From positions 1 through 64,000 of the forward strand of contig NZ_BBXC01000017.1 in assembly GCF_001570525.1 (NCBI RefSeq): a stretch of DNA of 64,000 nucleotides. Direction: 5' to 3'. The notes beneath the pieces are model-generated. The model ran no database searches. It was not told where the DNA came from and saw nothing but the letters and a program-made list of their open reading frames with translations. Shown here piece by piece: positions 8,509-17,811 of the stretch. This DNA is from Herbidospora sakaeratensis (GTDB taxonomy: Bacteria > Actinomycetota > Actinomycetes > Streptosporangiales > Streptosporangiaceae). Within the stretch, counting starts at the first letter, position 1. Every line of letters begins with the position of its first letter. Position numbers and translations under genes: made by a program.

Positions 8509-9360
8509 ATGAAGAGACTGCTCGCCGTCGCCGCCGCCCTGGTCGCGATCATTCCCGCCGCGCCCGCCGCGGCCGCGCTCCCGTCGGGGCTGGTGTTCTA
8601 CCGGTACGAGCACGGGGTGACCATCCACACGCCCTTCGCCAGGCACACCGTCGACCCGAACGGCCAGTTCTCGGTCTCGCAGGACGGCCGCAAGGTCGCC
8701 TACGTCGACATCAACGGCAAGGTGCACGTCAAGGCCGGCGGGGTCGACAAGGTCGTCGCGTCGGGCGCGGTGGCGGGCACGCCGTGCGCCACCCCGGCCT
8801 GGTCGCCCGACGGCACGAAGGTCGCCTACGCGGTCATGTCGACCGAGGGCAGCGCCCCGATCGCGGTCGTCGGCGCCGACGGCAAGGGCCGCAGGACGGT
8901 CGGCCGGACCTACGGCGTCTGCCACCTGGCCTGGTCGGGCAACGGCCGCTACCTGGCGGGCTACACCGGCACCACCGACGGCGTGCACGTCCTCGACGTC
9001 ACCACCGGCAAGTCGCGCAAGGCCAAGGGCGTCGGCCGGGCCAACCACGTGCAGTCGTTGTCGCCCGACGGGCGCAAGGTGGTCTACCGCGCGCTGGGAC
9101 GGAACACCGAGGGCGGCGACGGCACCTGGCCGCTCTGGTACACCCCGCGCATCGTCGACACCGTGACCGGCAAGCGGGTGACGCCGCCGGTCAAGGGCAC
9201 CCTCATCGGGGCCATGTATTTGAACGACGGCAACCTCGCGGTCAGGGTCAAGGGCGCGACCCGCAACACGGTGGTGATCCTCACCCCGGGCTTCAAGGTC
9301 GTCCGGAAGATCTCCGAGCCGTTCCAGTACCGCAAGTACGCGCTGCTGCGGGTGCTCTGA
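8509..9360 (+). CDS. Secreted TolB/WD40-like beta-propeller protein
   Basis: A 283-residue protein with a clear Sec signal peptide (MKRLLAVAAALVAIIPAAPAAAA) followed by repeated strands of the TolB/PD40 type: SQDGRKVAYVDI, SPDGTKVAYAV, SGNGRYLAGY, SPDGRKVVY. It is probably an extracellular propeller with a binding role; no catalytic residues are evident. The ATG at 8509 was chosen because the signal peptide begins there; frames further upstream run into the divergent MFS start. A strong hairpin follows the stop. Confidence 0.82.
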   Translation: MKRLLAVAAALVAIIPAAPAAAALPSGLVFYRYEHGVTIHTPFARHTVDPNGQFSVSQDGRKVAYVDINGKVHVKAGGVDKVVASGAVAGTPCATPAWSPDGTKVAYAVMSTEGSAPIAVVGADGKGRRTVGRTYGVCHLAWSGNGRYLAGYTGTTDGVHVLDVTTGKSRKAKGVGRANHVQSLSPDGRKVVYRALGRNTEGGDGTWPLWYTPRIVDTVTGKRVTPPVKGTLIGAMYLNDGNLAVRVKGATRNTVVILTPGFKVVRKISEPFQYRKYALLRVL

Positions 9361-9365
9361 CGGCG

Positions 9366-9396
9366 ACGGCCCGGCTCCCCCTCGGAGCCGGGCCGT
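9366..9396. terminator. Bidirectional terminator hairpin
   Basis: Perfect 13-bp inverted repeat (ACGGCCCGGCTCC and its complement) with a 5-base loop, placed between the convergent propeller and MMPL genes. It lacks a T tract, as is common in high-GC actinomycetes. Confidence 0.72.
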
Positions 9397-9408
9397 GCCG
9401 GGGCCTGC

Positions 9409-11616
9409 CTAGACGAGCGCGGGCTCCTTGTGCGGAGCGGGCAGTTCGTCCTCGTCGTCGTCCCCGTGCGACAACCTCGGCAGCCAGTTCAGCCAGCGCG
9501 GCAGGTACCAGTTCCACTCGCCCAGCAGGCGCATCGTGGCCGGCAGCAGCACCGCGCGGACGATCGTCGCGTCGATCAGGATCGCCGCCGCCAGCCCCAC
9601 GCCCATCTGCATGAACGTCAGCAGCGACAAGGTGGCGAAGACCGCGAACACGGCCACCATGATCAGGGCGGCGCTGGTGACCACCCCGGCCGTCGAGCGG
9701 ATGCCGTGGGCGACCGCGTCCTCGGTGCGCATGCCCTTGTCGTACGCCTCCCTGATCCGGCTCAGGATGAACACGTGGTAGTCCATCGACAGGCCGAACA
9801 GGATGACGAACAGGAACATCGGCAGCCAGTCGGTGATCGTGCCCGTCGACTGGAAGCCGATCACGCTCTCGCCGTACCCCCACTGGAAGACCAGCACGAG
9901 CACGCCGTAGGCCGCCGCGACCGACAGCAGGTTGAGCAGGATCGCCTTGACCGCGACCACCAGGGAGCGGAAGGAGACCAGCAGCAGCAGGAAGGCGAGC
10001 AGCAGCACGAACCCGAAGACCAGCGGCCGGGTGGCCGACATCTGGTCGTTGAAGTCCATCGACCCGGCGGTCGAGCCGGTGACGTGCGCGCCCGGCAGGG
10101 TGGCCGGGATGATCGTGTCGCGCAGTTCGTGGATCGCGTTCTCCGAGACCGCGTCGGTGCCGGTGCCCTTGATGCCGATGCTGATCCGGGCGACGTCGCC
10201 CCGCGGGTTGACGTCGACCGTGAACGGCTCGTTGAAGTGGCCGGAGGCCAGCGCCCGCTCCTTGAGGCGCTCGATCGCGGCGGTGTCGGGGTTCTTGACG
10301 ACCACGACGGCCGGTTCGTTGCCGCCGGGGAAGGCCCGGTCGATCGCCTTGAACGTCTCGGCGATCTTGTAGTCGCCCTGGAGCTCGTCGATCGTCTGCG
10401 GGCCGGGCTTGAGGCTCAGGCCGGGCACCGCCAGCGCGATCATCAGGCCGCCCGCGATCACGACCGAGATGATCGGGTGGCGCAGCACCGGACGCAGGAT
10501 CGCGCCCCACACGCGGCTCTCGCCGCCCCGCACGCCCAGGATGCGCCGCCAGGTGACCCGCCCCCGGGTCAGCACCCGGACGGTGCCGTGGAACGCGCGG
10601 GCGTCGATCTTGTCGCCGATCAGCGACAGCAGCGCCGGCAGCGCGGTCAGCGAGCCGACCACGGCGGTCAGCACGACCAGGATGGTGCCCTCGGCGAAGC
10701 CCATGAAGATGCCGTTGCCGGTCAGGAACATGCCCGCCATGGCGACGATCACGGTGATGCCCGAGATCAGCACCGCGCGGCCGGAGGTGCCGGCGGCGAT
10801 CTCGATCGCGCGCTGCTTGCCGCGGCCCTTCGCCCGTTCCTCCCGCTCTCTCATGATGTAGAAGAGCGAGTAGTCGACGCCCACGGCCAGGCCGATCAGC
10901 AACATGACGTTGGTGGTCGCGGCGTCCACGGCCAGCAGCTGGCTGGTCAGGGCGAGCAGGCCGGTCGCGCCGGCGATGGCGGTCAGCGCGAGCGCCACCG
11001 GGATGATCGCGGCCAGGATCGCGCCGAAGGCGGCCAGCAGGATGCCCAGCGTGATCGGCAGCGAGAGCTGCTCGGCCCGGACGAAGTCGGCGTCGATGGC
11101 CTCGCCGATCAGCTTGTCGGCGCTGGCCCCGCCCGCCTGCTCGACCCGCAGATCGGGGTGCCGGGCCTGCACGCCGTCGACCGCGTCGAGCAGCGGCTTC
11201 ACCCGGTCGGCGGCGGTGTCGGCGTCGCCCTTCATGGTGAACTGGATCAACGTGGCCCGGCCGTCCGGTGTGACCGGGGCCGGGGAGGCGATCTCGGCGA
11301 CCAGGCCGGTCGCGGTGATCGAGCGCTTCACGTCGTCGATCGCCCGCTGGAAGGCCGGGTCGTCGGTGGTCGCCGTGGCGCTCTGCACCAGCACGACCTC
11401 ACTGGCCGGGTCGACGAACCCGGCGCCGTCGAGGATCTGCCCGGCGGCGCGCGAGTCGCCGTTGGCGCTCTCGTAGGACTTCATCTCCGCCGTGCCGACG
11501 GCGCCCCCGACGAACGTGGCGCCGGCCACGAACGCCACCCAGATCAACAGCGCCCACCAGCGGTGGCGTGCGCTCCAGCCGCCCACCCGGGCGGCGATGT
11601 TCCGATTCCGAACCAT
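9409..11616 (-). CDS. MMPL/RND family transporter
   Basis: A 735-residue protein with the MMPL pattern: one N-terminal helix, a large extracytoplasmic domain, a helical bundle (about 170-390), a second extracytoplasmic domain and a final bundle with GLSMDYHVFILSRIREAYD. The first half carries the matching VDYSLFYIMREREE proton-relay segment. MMPL proteins export lipids, siderophores or antibiotics with proton motive force; the cargo here is unknown. The ATG at 11616 was chosen because it directly precedes the basic start and first helix; an upstream TTG at 11700 is possible. No adjacent TetR or lipid genes identify a substrate. Confidence 0.9.
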   Translation of the reverse strand: MVRNRNIAARVGGWSARHRWWALLIWVAFVAGATFVGGAVGTAEMKSYESANGDSRAAGQILDGAGFVDPASEVVLVQSATATTDDPAFQRAIDDVKRSITATGLVAEIASPAPVTPDGRATLIQFTMKGDADTAADRVKPLLDAVDGVQARHPDLRVEQAGGASADKLIGEAIDADFVRAEQLSLPITLGILLAAFGAILAAIIPVALALTAIAGATGLLALTSQLLAVDAATTNVMLLIGLAVGVDYSLFYIMREREERAKGRGKQRAIEIAAGTSGRAVLISGITVIVAMAGMFLTGNGIFMGFAEGTILVVLTAVVGSLTALPALLSLIGDKIDARAFHGTVRVLTRGRVTWRRILGVRGGESRVWGAILRPVLRHPIISVVIAGGLMIALAVPGLSLKPGPQTIDELQGDYKIAETFKAIDRAFPGGNEPAVVVVKNPDTAAIERLKERALASGHFNEPFTVDVNPRGDVARISIGIKGTGTDAVSENAIHELRDTIIPATLPGAHVTGSTAGSMDFNDQMSATRPLVFGFVLLLAFLLLLVSFRSLVVAVKAILLNLLSVAAAYGVLVLVFQWGYGESVIGFQSTGTITDWLPMFLFVILFGLSMDYHVFILSRIREAYDKGMRTEDAVAHGIRSTAGVVTSAALIMVAVFAVFATLSLLTFMQMGVGLAAAILIDATIVRAVLLPATMRLLGEWNWYLPRWLNWLPRLSHGDDDEDELPAPHKEPALV

Positions 11617-11720
11617 GTCTACGACCGTAGAAATCGATCGGCGCCGGAACCTCCTGCGTGGATGGGAGATCGGCCCTCCTTCCGGAGAGCTAGGGGACAA
11701 CCCCGGCTAACCTCAGGGCT

Positions 11721-12179
11721 GTGATCCCCGCAGACGTGTTCTACGCCCGGCTCCACCGCGTCATCCCGGCCGCCGCCGGGTTCGTCACCGACGCCGACGA
11801 CCGGGTGCTGCTCGTGAAACCCAACTACCGCGACCTGTGGGGCTGGCCCGGCGGCCACGTCGACGAGAACGAGACCCCTGAGGAGGCCTGCGCCCGGGAA
11901 CTCAGGGAGGAGGTCGGGTTGACGCTCCCCGTGGGGCGGCTGCTCGTCGTCCATTGGGTGCCGGAGATGGACGAGCGGCCCTTCCCGCTCGTCCACTTCA
12001 CCTTCGACTGCGGGGCCCTGCCCGACGGCGCGCGGATCACCATCCAGGAGGAGGAGCTCGACGACTGGGGGTTCTTCACCCCCGCCGAGGCCGACAAGAT
12101 CCTGCCCGAGTGGCAGGCCCGGCGGCTGCACGCCTCCGTCGCCGCGCGCGCGTCGGGAGGCTTCACCTATCTGAGTTGA
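11721..12179 (+). CDS. NUDIX hydrolase
   Basis: A 152-residue NUDIX protein with a complete box, GGHVDENETPEEACARELREEVGL (about residues 43-66, read here as GX5EX7REVXEEVGL type). It probably hydrolyses a nucleoside diphosphate derivative; the specificity is not readable. Starts with GTG at 11721, about 100 bp from the divergent MMPL gene. Its stop overlaps the convergent aldo/keto reductase gene by 17 bp. Confidence 0.85.
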   Translation: MIPADVFYARLHRVIPAAAGFVTDADDRVLLVKPNYRDLWGWPGGHVDENETPEEACARELREEVGLTLPVGRLLVVHWVPEMDERPFPLVHFTFDCGALPDGARITIQEEELDDWGFFTPAEADKILPEWQARRLHASVAARASGGFTYLS

Positions 12180-13029
12180 GGCGGTCCAGCTCGGCGTCCG
12201 ACAGCTGAAGATCGAGCGCCTTCAGCGAGTCGAGGATGCTCTCGGGGCGGCTGGCGCCCGGGATCGGCACGATGCGCGGGCTGCGCGCCAGCTGCCACGC
12301 GAGGGAGACCTGCTGCGGCGACACGCCGTGGGCGGCGGCGATCTCGCCGAAGGCGGCGTGCCGGCTGCCCAGCTCGGAGGCCGAGCCCATGCCGCCCAGC
12401 GGCGACCACGACAGGAACGTGATGTCGATCTCGTCGGCGACGTCGATCTCCGGCTCGCTGGTGCGGAACCGGGGCGAGAACTCGTTCTGCACGGCGACCA
12501 GGTCGTCGCCGAGGATCTCCCGCGCGATCCGCAGCTGCTCCGGGTTGGCGTTGGAGACGCCCGCCATCTGGACCTTCCCGGCCTGGACGAGGTCCTTGAT
12601 CGCGCCGATCGCCACCTCGTAGGGGACCTGCGGATCGGGCCGGTGGTGGAAGTAGAGGCCGATCGACTCGACCCCGAGGGCCTTCAGCGAGCGGTCGCAC
12701 GCCTGGAACAGGTATTCGGGGCGGCTGTCCCTGCCCCAGCCGCCGCCGGGCGTACGGGTGTGCCCGCCCTTGGTGGAGACCAGGACCGACCCGGCGTCGC
12801 CGCCCCAGCTGTTCAGGGCCTTGGCGACCAGGCGTTCGTTGTGGCCGACGTCGGTGTGCGAGGGCGTGTAGGCGTCGGCCGTGTCGATGAGGGTGACCCC
12901 GGCGTCGAGGGCCGCGTGGATGGTGCGGATCGACTGGGCCTCGTCGGGCATGTGGCCGGCGGTGGACATGGGCATCGCGCCAAGGCCGATGGCGCTGACC
13001 TGGCGGCTTCCGATGCGGCGGGTATTCAT
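12163..13029 (-). CDS. Aldo/keto reductase
   Basis: A 288-residue NADPH-dependent AKR barrel. The catalytic tetrad region is visible: IDTADAY (Asp and Tyr), Lys in VLVSTKGG, and His in LYFHHRP. The NADP-binding end has IPGASRPES. Substrate is probably a small aldehyde or ketone. The ATG at 13029 follows a GAGGGG ribosome site. The DUF4429 gene lies 23 bp upstream in the same direction, so the two may be cotranscribed. Confidence 0.88.
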   Translation of the reverse strand: MNTRRIGSRQVSAIGLGAMPMSTAGHMPDEAQSIRTIHAALDAGVTLIDTADAYTPSHTDVGHNERLVAKALNSWGGDAGSVLVSTKGGHTRTPGGGWGRDSRPEYLFQACDRSLKALGVESIGLYFHHRPDPQVPYEVAIGAIKDLVQAGKVQMAGVSNANPEQLRIAREILGDDLVAVQNEFSPRFRTSEPEIDVADEIDITFLSWSPLGGMGSASELGSRHAAFGEIAAAHGVSPQQVSLAWQLARSPRIVPIPGASRPESILDSLKALDLQLSDAELDRLNSDR

Positions 13030-13052
13030 GCCCCTCAGGCTAGTCAGGGCTA

Positions 13053-13913
13053 TCAGAGTCGCTTCAACAGCGCCTGTTTGGCGAGCGCGAACTCCTCGTC
13101 GGTCAGCACCCCGTCGCGGTGCAGCCCGCCCAGTTCCCGCAGGCGGCGCAGCACGACGTCGTGGTCGTCCTCCTTCGGCGGCTCGGGCTCGATCGCGGGC
13201 GGCTCGGCCAGCGGGTGGGGCAGCCGGGCCACGACGGCGGTCACCAGCAGGGCGACGGTGCGGGTCTCCTTGTCGAGGCCCCACAGGACGACGGAGGACG
13301 GGTCGTACTTGATCGGCGGGCGGGTGGACGGTTCGTCCTTGCGGGTGAACCTGAGCCGGCCGTTCTCCAGGCCCGCGTTGGGGATCCACTCGACGGCCGC
13401 GAGCTCGGTCAGCGGGATGCGCTGCGGCCCGGCCTTGCGTTTGGTGGTGTCGGCGGCCCAGTTGAACTCGATCAGGATCACGTCGCCGTCGAAGCTGATC
13501 AGGCCGTCGGAGGCGTTGGCGGTCAGCGGCACCGAGGGGCCGGGCAGCAGGAAGCGGTCGGTGGGCCCGTCGGGCACCCCTTCGGCGAGCAGCGCGGCGC
13601 GGACCTCGTCGGCGAAGTACTCGGCCGCGCCCGTCCGGTCGGCGTCGATCGTGAGCCGGTAGGGGTCGGCCGACTCGGGGAGGCGTCCGCCGGTGGCGTG
13701 GCTGAAGGGGTCGGCCCCCATGCGCATGCGCAGGCGCAGCTGACCGCCCTTGCGGGCGGGCTGGTAGGCGATGCCGGCGACCGCCGCCAGCGGCACCACG
13801 AGCTCGCCGAGGGCCTGGCGGAGCTTGTTCACCCCGCGTTCCTTGGCCGGCACGATCCGGATGACGTCGCCGTTGAAGGTCCACGAGCCGTCGCTTACGA
13901 GCACCTCGGTCAT
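13053..13913 (-). CDS. DUF4429/SHOCT domain protein
   Basis: A 286-residue protein with two related beta-rich units (about residues 1-115 and 125-220) matching the duplicated DUF4429 layout. A C-terminal SHOCT segment (about 255-285) carries LRRLRELGGLHRDGVLTDEEFALAKQALL. SHOCT motifs are thought to mediate oligomerisation. The function is unknown; PH-like folds are often predicted for such units. An AGGA ribosome site precedes the ATG. Its start is 37 bp from the divergent AfsR-like regulator, so both promoters must be compact. Confidence 0.82.
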   Translation of the reverse strand: MTEVLVSDGSWTFNGDVIRIVPAKERGVNKLRQALGELVVPLAAVAGIAYQPARKGGQLRLRMRMGADPFSHATGGRLPESADPYRLTIDADRTGAAEYFADEVRAALLAEGVPDGPTDRFLLPGPSVPLTANASDGLISFDGDVILIEFNWAADTTKRKAGPQRIPLTELAAVEWIPNAGLENGRLRFTRKDEPSTRPPIKYDPSSVVLWGLDKETRTVALLVTAVVARLPHPLAEPPAIEPEPPKEDDHDVVLRRLRELGGLHRDGVLTDEEFALAKQALLKRL

Positions 13914-13950
13914 GGCCGGATCCTACGCATCAGGTGGCACAGTGGGGGTT

Positions 13951-16900
13951 ATGCACGTGGGGATTCTCGGGCCGCTGGAAGTGCGGTCCGACCGGGGCGA
14001 GGCCGTGACGATCGGCGGGGCCCGCCTCCGTGCTCTGCTGGTCCGCCTCGCGCTCGACCCCGGCCGGCTGATCACCCACGACGAACTGGCCGAGGCCCTC
14101 TGGGGCGCGGCGCCCCCGGCCGACCGGGCCAACGCCCTCCAGTCGCTCGTGTCGCGGCTGCGCCGGGTGCTGCCCGACCCGGCGGCGCTGCGCTCAGAAC
14201 CCGGCGGATACCGGCTGACGCTGCCGAGGGAGAACGTCGACGCCCACCGGTTCGCCGCCCTGGCCGCGAGCGGACGCGCCGCGCTGGCCGCCGGAGACCA
14301 CCGGCGGGCGGCCGGGCTCCTGGGCGAGGCCGCCGCGCTCTGGCGGGGGCGGCCGCTGGCCGACGTGGCCGACGCGCCGTTCGCCGACGCCGCCGTCGAC
14401 GGCCTCGACGAGGCCTGGCTGACCGCCACCGAAGACCGCCTCGAAGCCGAACCGGTCGTCTCCGAGCTGCGCGACCTGGCCGCCCGCCATCCGCTGCGCG
14501 AACGCGTGCACGCTCTATTGATGCGGGCGCTGGCCGCGTCGGGGCGGCGGGCCGAGGCGCTGACCGTGTTCGAGGAGGTCCGCCACGCCCTGGCCGACGA
14601 ACTCGGCGTCGACCCCGGCGCCGAGTTGCGCGAGGCCCACCTGGCCGTGCTGCGCGAGGAGCCGGCGCCGCGCCGGGGGCGTCCGGTGTTGCGGGCGCCG
14701 CTGACCAGTTTCGTCGGCCGCGACCACGACATGGCCGAGATCGCCCGGCGGCTGGCCGACAGCCGCCTCGTCACCCTGGTGGGGCCGGGCGGGGCCGGCA
14801 AGACCCGGCTGGCCAGCACGGTCGCCGCCGGGCTCGACCGGCCGGTCTGGCTGGTCGAGCTGGCCCCCGTCACCAACCCCGACGACGTGCCGCAGGCGGT
14901 GCTGGCGGCGGTGGGCGCGGGGCAGACGAAGACGCAGGAGAGCACCGTCGCCCGCATCGTCGAGGTGCTGTCGGGCGTCGAGGGCGTGCTGCTGCTCGAC
15001 AACTGCGAGCACCTCATCGACGCCGCCGCCCGGCTGGCCGACGAACTGCTCGGGTTGTGCCCCCGGCTGACGGTGCTGGCCACCAGCCGCGAGGCCCTCG
15101 GGATCTTCGGCGAGTCGCTCTGGCCGGTGCCGCCGCTGGCCGACGAACCGGCGGTCCGGCTCTTCCTCGATCGGGCCGAGGCGGTGCGTCCCGGGTTCGC
15201 CCTCACCGAGGCCAACACGCCGGTCGTGCGGGAGATCTGCCGCCGCCTCGACGGGCTGCCGCTGGCGATCGAGCTGGCCGCGGCCCGGTTGCGCTCGCTC
15301 GCCGTCGAGCAGGTGGCGGCCCGGCTCGACGACCGGTTCCGGCTGCTGACGGGCGGGAGCCGTACCGCGATGGCCCGGCACCAGACGCTCCGCGCGGTGG
15401 TGGCCTGGAGCTGGGACCTGCTCGGCGACGACGAGCGCGACCTGGCCGAACGGCTCGCGGTGTTCCCCGGCGGCTTCACCGCCGAGGCGGCCGAGGCGGT
15501 GGGCGGCTCGCTCGACCTGCTGGCCGCCCTGGTCGACCGGTCGCTGCTCCAGCTCATCGACGGCCCCCGCTACCGGATGCTGGAGACCATCCGCGAATAC
15601 GGCCTCGAACGCCTGGCCGAACGCGGCGAGGTCGACGAGGTCCGCGGTGCCCACACGCGCTACTTCCTCGACCTGGCCGAGCAGGGCGGCGGCCAGATGC
15701 GCGGCCACGGGCAGCTCAGCTGGATCCGCGTCCTCGGCACCGACCACGACAACCTGCTGGCCGCCTTCCACTACGCCATCGAGCGGGGCGACGCCGCCAC
15801 CGCCACCCGGATGACCGCCGCCCTCGGCACGTTCTGGATGATCACCGGCCGCCGGTCGGAGTCGGTGCCCTGGCTCAAGTCGGCGCTCGACCTCGACGGC
15901 GACATCGACCGGAACGCGTGGCTGATCACCACGATGATGTATCTGCTGAACTCGCTGATGAGCCAGCCGATCGAGGACGTCGAGGGGCTGATCGCCCGGT
16001 TCGGCGAGATCTCCCGTGAGGCCGACGTCGACGACGACCCGCTGCTCTGCCTGATCAGCCCGATCTACCACCTGTTCCAGGACGACACCGAAGGGGGCCT
16101 GGCCGCGATCGACCGGGCCCTCGCGGTGGCCGAACCGTGGAGCAGGGCCATGCTGCTGATGTTCCGAGCGTTCATGCTGGAGAACGAGGGCGACCCCAGC
16201 GGCATGCTGGCCGACCTGGGCCAGGCCGCCGCCGGGTTCCGCGAGGTCGGCGACCGGTGGGGGCTGGCCCAGGCGCTCACGTTCATCGCCGACGCCGCCA
16301 TGTTGTTCGGCGACTTCGACCTGGTGGTGAAGTCGCTGGAGGAGGCCATCGAGCTGACCCGGCTGCTCAACCCCGACGACGACGCCGGGCACCAGCGCAT
16401 GTACCTGGCCACCGCCCGCAGCCGCCAGGGCGACGTCGACGGCGCCCGCCACGAGCTGCGGCTGATGGCCGAGTCGAGCCGGACCGAGTGGTCGATCAGA
16501 GACGCCGCCTTCTCCCGGATCGGCCTCGGCGACCTCGCCCGCGAGGTGGGCGACCTGGCCGAGGCGCGGTTCCAGTACGAACGGGCCGCCGCCGCGATCG
16601 ACGACTCGGGCATCGTGTCGCCGCAGTTCCGGGCGCTGGTGCTGACGTGCCTGGGCCATCTGTCCATCGCCGAGGGCGACCTGGAGGCCGCCGCCTCGGC
16701 CGCCGGCGAGGCCGCCGGACTGGCCGACTCGGCCCGCGACCGGCCCGTGCTGGCCCGGGTGGGCGTGCTGGCCGCCGAGGTCGAGACCGTACGCGGGAAC
16801 GCCGAAGGGGCGGCCCGCACGCTCGGCGCGAGCGAGCAGCTGCGGGGCGCCCCCGACGCGTACAACCCCGACGTCTTCCGGGTCTCCGCCCAGTTGCGGG

Positions 16901-16992
16901 AGACCCTCGGGGACGACGCCTACCACGACGCCTACGGCAAGGGCGCGGCCCTCGACCGGGCGGCGGCCATCGATCAGGTCCTGCGCCGGTAG
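13951..16992 (+). CDS. AfsR/SARP-family transcriptional regulator with NB-ARC and TPR domains
   Basis: A 1013-residue regulator. The N-terminus (MHVGILGPLEVR) begins an OmpR-like winged helix followed by the BTAD domain (to about 245). An NB-ARC-like ATPase follows, with P-loop GPGGAGKTRLA near residue 280, LLLDNCEHL (Walker B) and LATSREALG. Residues from about 620 are TPR-like repeats. Large SARPs activate secondary-metabolite or developmental genes. No biosynthetic cluster is visible here, only the convergent DrrAB-like exporter. The ATG at 13951 starts the conserved DNA-binding domain; the ribosome site is poor. The 3' end overlaps the permease gene by 19 bp. Confidence 0.9.
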   Translation: MHVGILGPLEVRSDRGEAVTIGGARLRALLVRLALDPGRLITHDELAEALWGAAPPADRANALQSLVSRLRRVLPDPAALRSEPGGYRLTLPRENVDAHRFAALAASGRAALAAGDHRRAAGLLGEAAALWRGRPLADVADAPFADAAVDGLDEAWLTATEDRLEAEPVVSELRDLAARHPLRERVHALLMRALAASGRRAEALTVFEEVRHALADELGVDPGAELREAHLAVLREEPAPRRGRPVLRAPLTSFVGRDHDMAEIARRLADSRLVTLVGPGGAGKTRLASTVAAGLDRPVWLVELAPVTNPDDVPQAVLAAVGAGQTKTQESTVARIVEVLSGVEGVLLLDNCEHLIDAAARLADELLGLCPRLTVLATSREALGIFGESLWPVPPLADEPAVRLFLDRAEAVRPGFALTEANTPVVREICRRLDGLPLAIELAAARLRSLAVEQVAARLDDRFRLLTGGSRTAMARHQTLRAVVAWSWDLLGDDERDLAERLAVFPGGFTAEAAEAVGGSLDLLAALVDRSLLQLIDGPRYRMLETIREYGLERLAERGEVDEVRGAHTRYFLDLAEQGGGQMRGHGQLSWIRVLGTDHDNLLAAFHYAIERGDAATATRMTAALGTFWMITGRRSESVPWLKSALDLDGDIDRNAWLITTMMYLLNSLMSQPIEDVEGLIARFGEISREADVDDDPLLCLISPIYHLFQDDTEGGLAAIDRALAVAEPWSRAMLLMFRAFMLENEGDPSGMLADLGQAAAGFREVGDRWGLAQALTFIADAAMLFGDFDLVVKSLEEAIELTRLLNPDDDAGHQRMYLATARSRQGDVDGARHELRLMAESSRTEWSIRDAAFSRIGLGDLAREVGDLAEARFQYERAAAAIDDSGIVSPQFRALVLTCLGHLSIAEGDLEAAASAAGEAAGLADSARDRPVLARVGVLAAEVETVRGNAEGAARTLGASEQLRGAPDAYNPDVFRVSAQLRETLGDDAYHDAYGKGAALDRAAAIDQVLRR

Positions 16993-17798
16993 GCCCGGAC
17001 CGCCAGCGGCGCGAAGACCGCCATCAGGCCGACGCCCCAGGCGGCGACCCACACGACGTGACCGGCCACCGGCCCGCCGATCATGAGGCCGCGGGCGGCC
17101 TCCATCGCGTGGGCGACCGGGTTGACGTGCACCCACGACTGGAGCCAGCCCGGCAGGGTGTCGACCGGGGCCATCATGCCGGTGCCGAACGTCAGCGGGA
17201 ACATCGTCAGGAACGCCACGCCCTGCACCGCGCCCGGCTCCCGCAGCACCATGCCGAGCAGGACGAACGCCCAGCTCAGGCAGAACGCGAACCCGATGGT
17301 CATGACGACGGCCGCGAGCGCCGGCACGATGCCGTTGACCAGGTCGAAACCGAGCACCAGCCCGCAGATCGCCAGGGAGAGCGTGGCGACGACGTAGCGG
17401 ATCAGGTCGCCGAGCACCGACCCGATCAGCGGCGCCGACCGCCCGATCGGGAGGCTGCGGAACCGGTCGAAGACCCCCTTCTTGAGGTCGGTGTTGAGGC
17501 TCACGCCGGTCGCCACCGAGGCGAACACGACGGTCTGCACGAGGATCGCCGGCAGCAGGAACTGCAGGTACTGGTGGGTGTCGCCGGCGATGGCGCCGCC
17601 GAGCAGGAACACGAACAGCACCACGAAGATGATCGGCTGGAGGGTCACGTCGAGCAGTTGCTCGGGTGTCCTGATGGTCTTTATCAAGCTCCGCCGCGCG
17701 AGGGCGAGACTATGTCTGACCAGCCCGAAAGGGCGTGGTTGCGCGCGGGTGGGGGCGGGCTTCGGGGGCTGGACGGGGGAGAGGGTGGTGGTCGTCAT
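16974..17798 (-). CDS. ABC-2 type exporter permease (DrrB-like)
   Basis: A 274-residue integral membrane protein with six predicted helices, the ABC2 signature region GVFDRFRSLPIGRSAPLIG and the final WVHVNPVAHAMEAARGLM typical of DrrB/daunorubicin-resistance permeases. A good AAGGAG site precedes the ATG at 17798, 13 bp after the ATPase stop, so the two form an operon. It should pair with the ATPase to export a hydrophobic compound. Confidence 0.9.
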   Translation of the reverse strand: MTTTTLSPVQPPKPAPTRAQPRPFGLVRHSLALARRSLIKTIRTPEQLLDVTLQPIIFVVLFVFLLGGAIAGDTHQYLQFLLPAILVQTVVFASVATGVSLNTDLKKGVFDRFRSLPIGRSAPLIGSVLGDLIRYVVATLSLAICGLVLGFDLVNGIVPALAAVVMTIGFAFCLSWAFVLLGMVLREPGAVQGVAFLTMFPLTFGTGMMAPVDTLPGWLQSWVHVNPVAHAMEAARGLMIGGPVAGHVVWVAAWGVGLMAVFAPLAVRAYRRRT

Positions 17799-17811
17799 GG
17801 GGGGCTCCTTC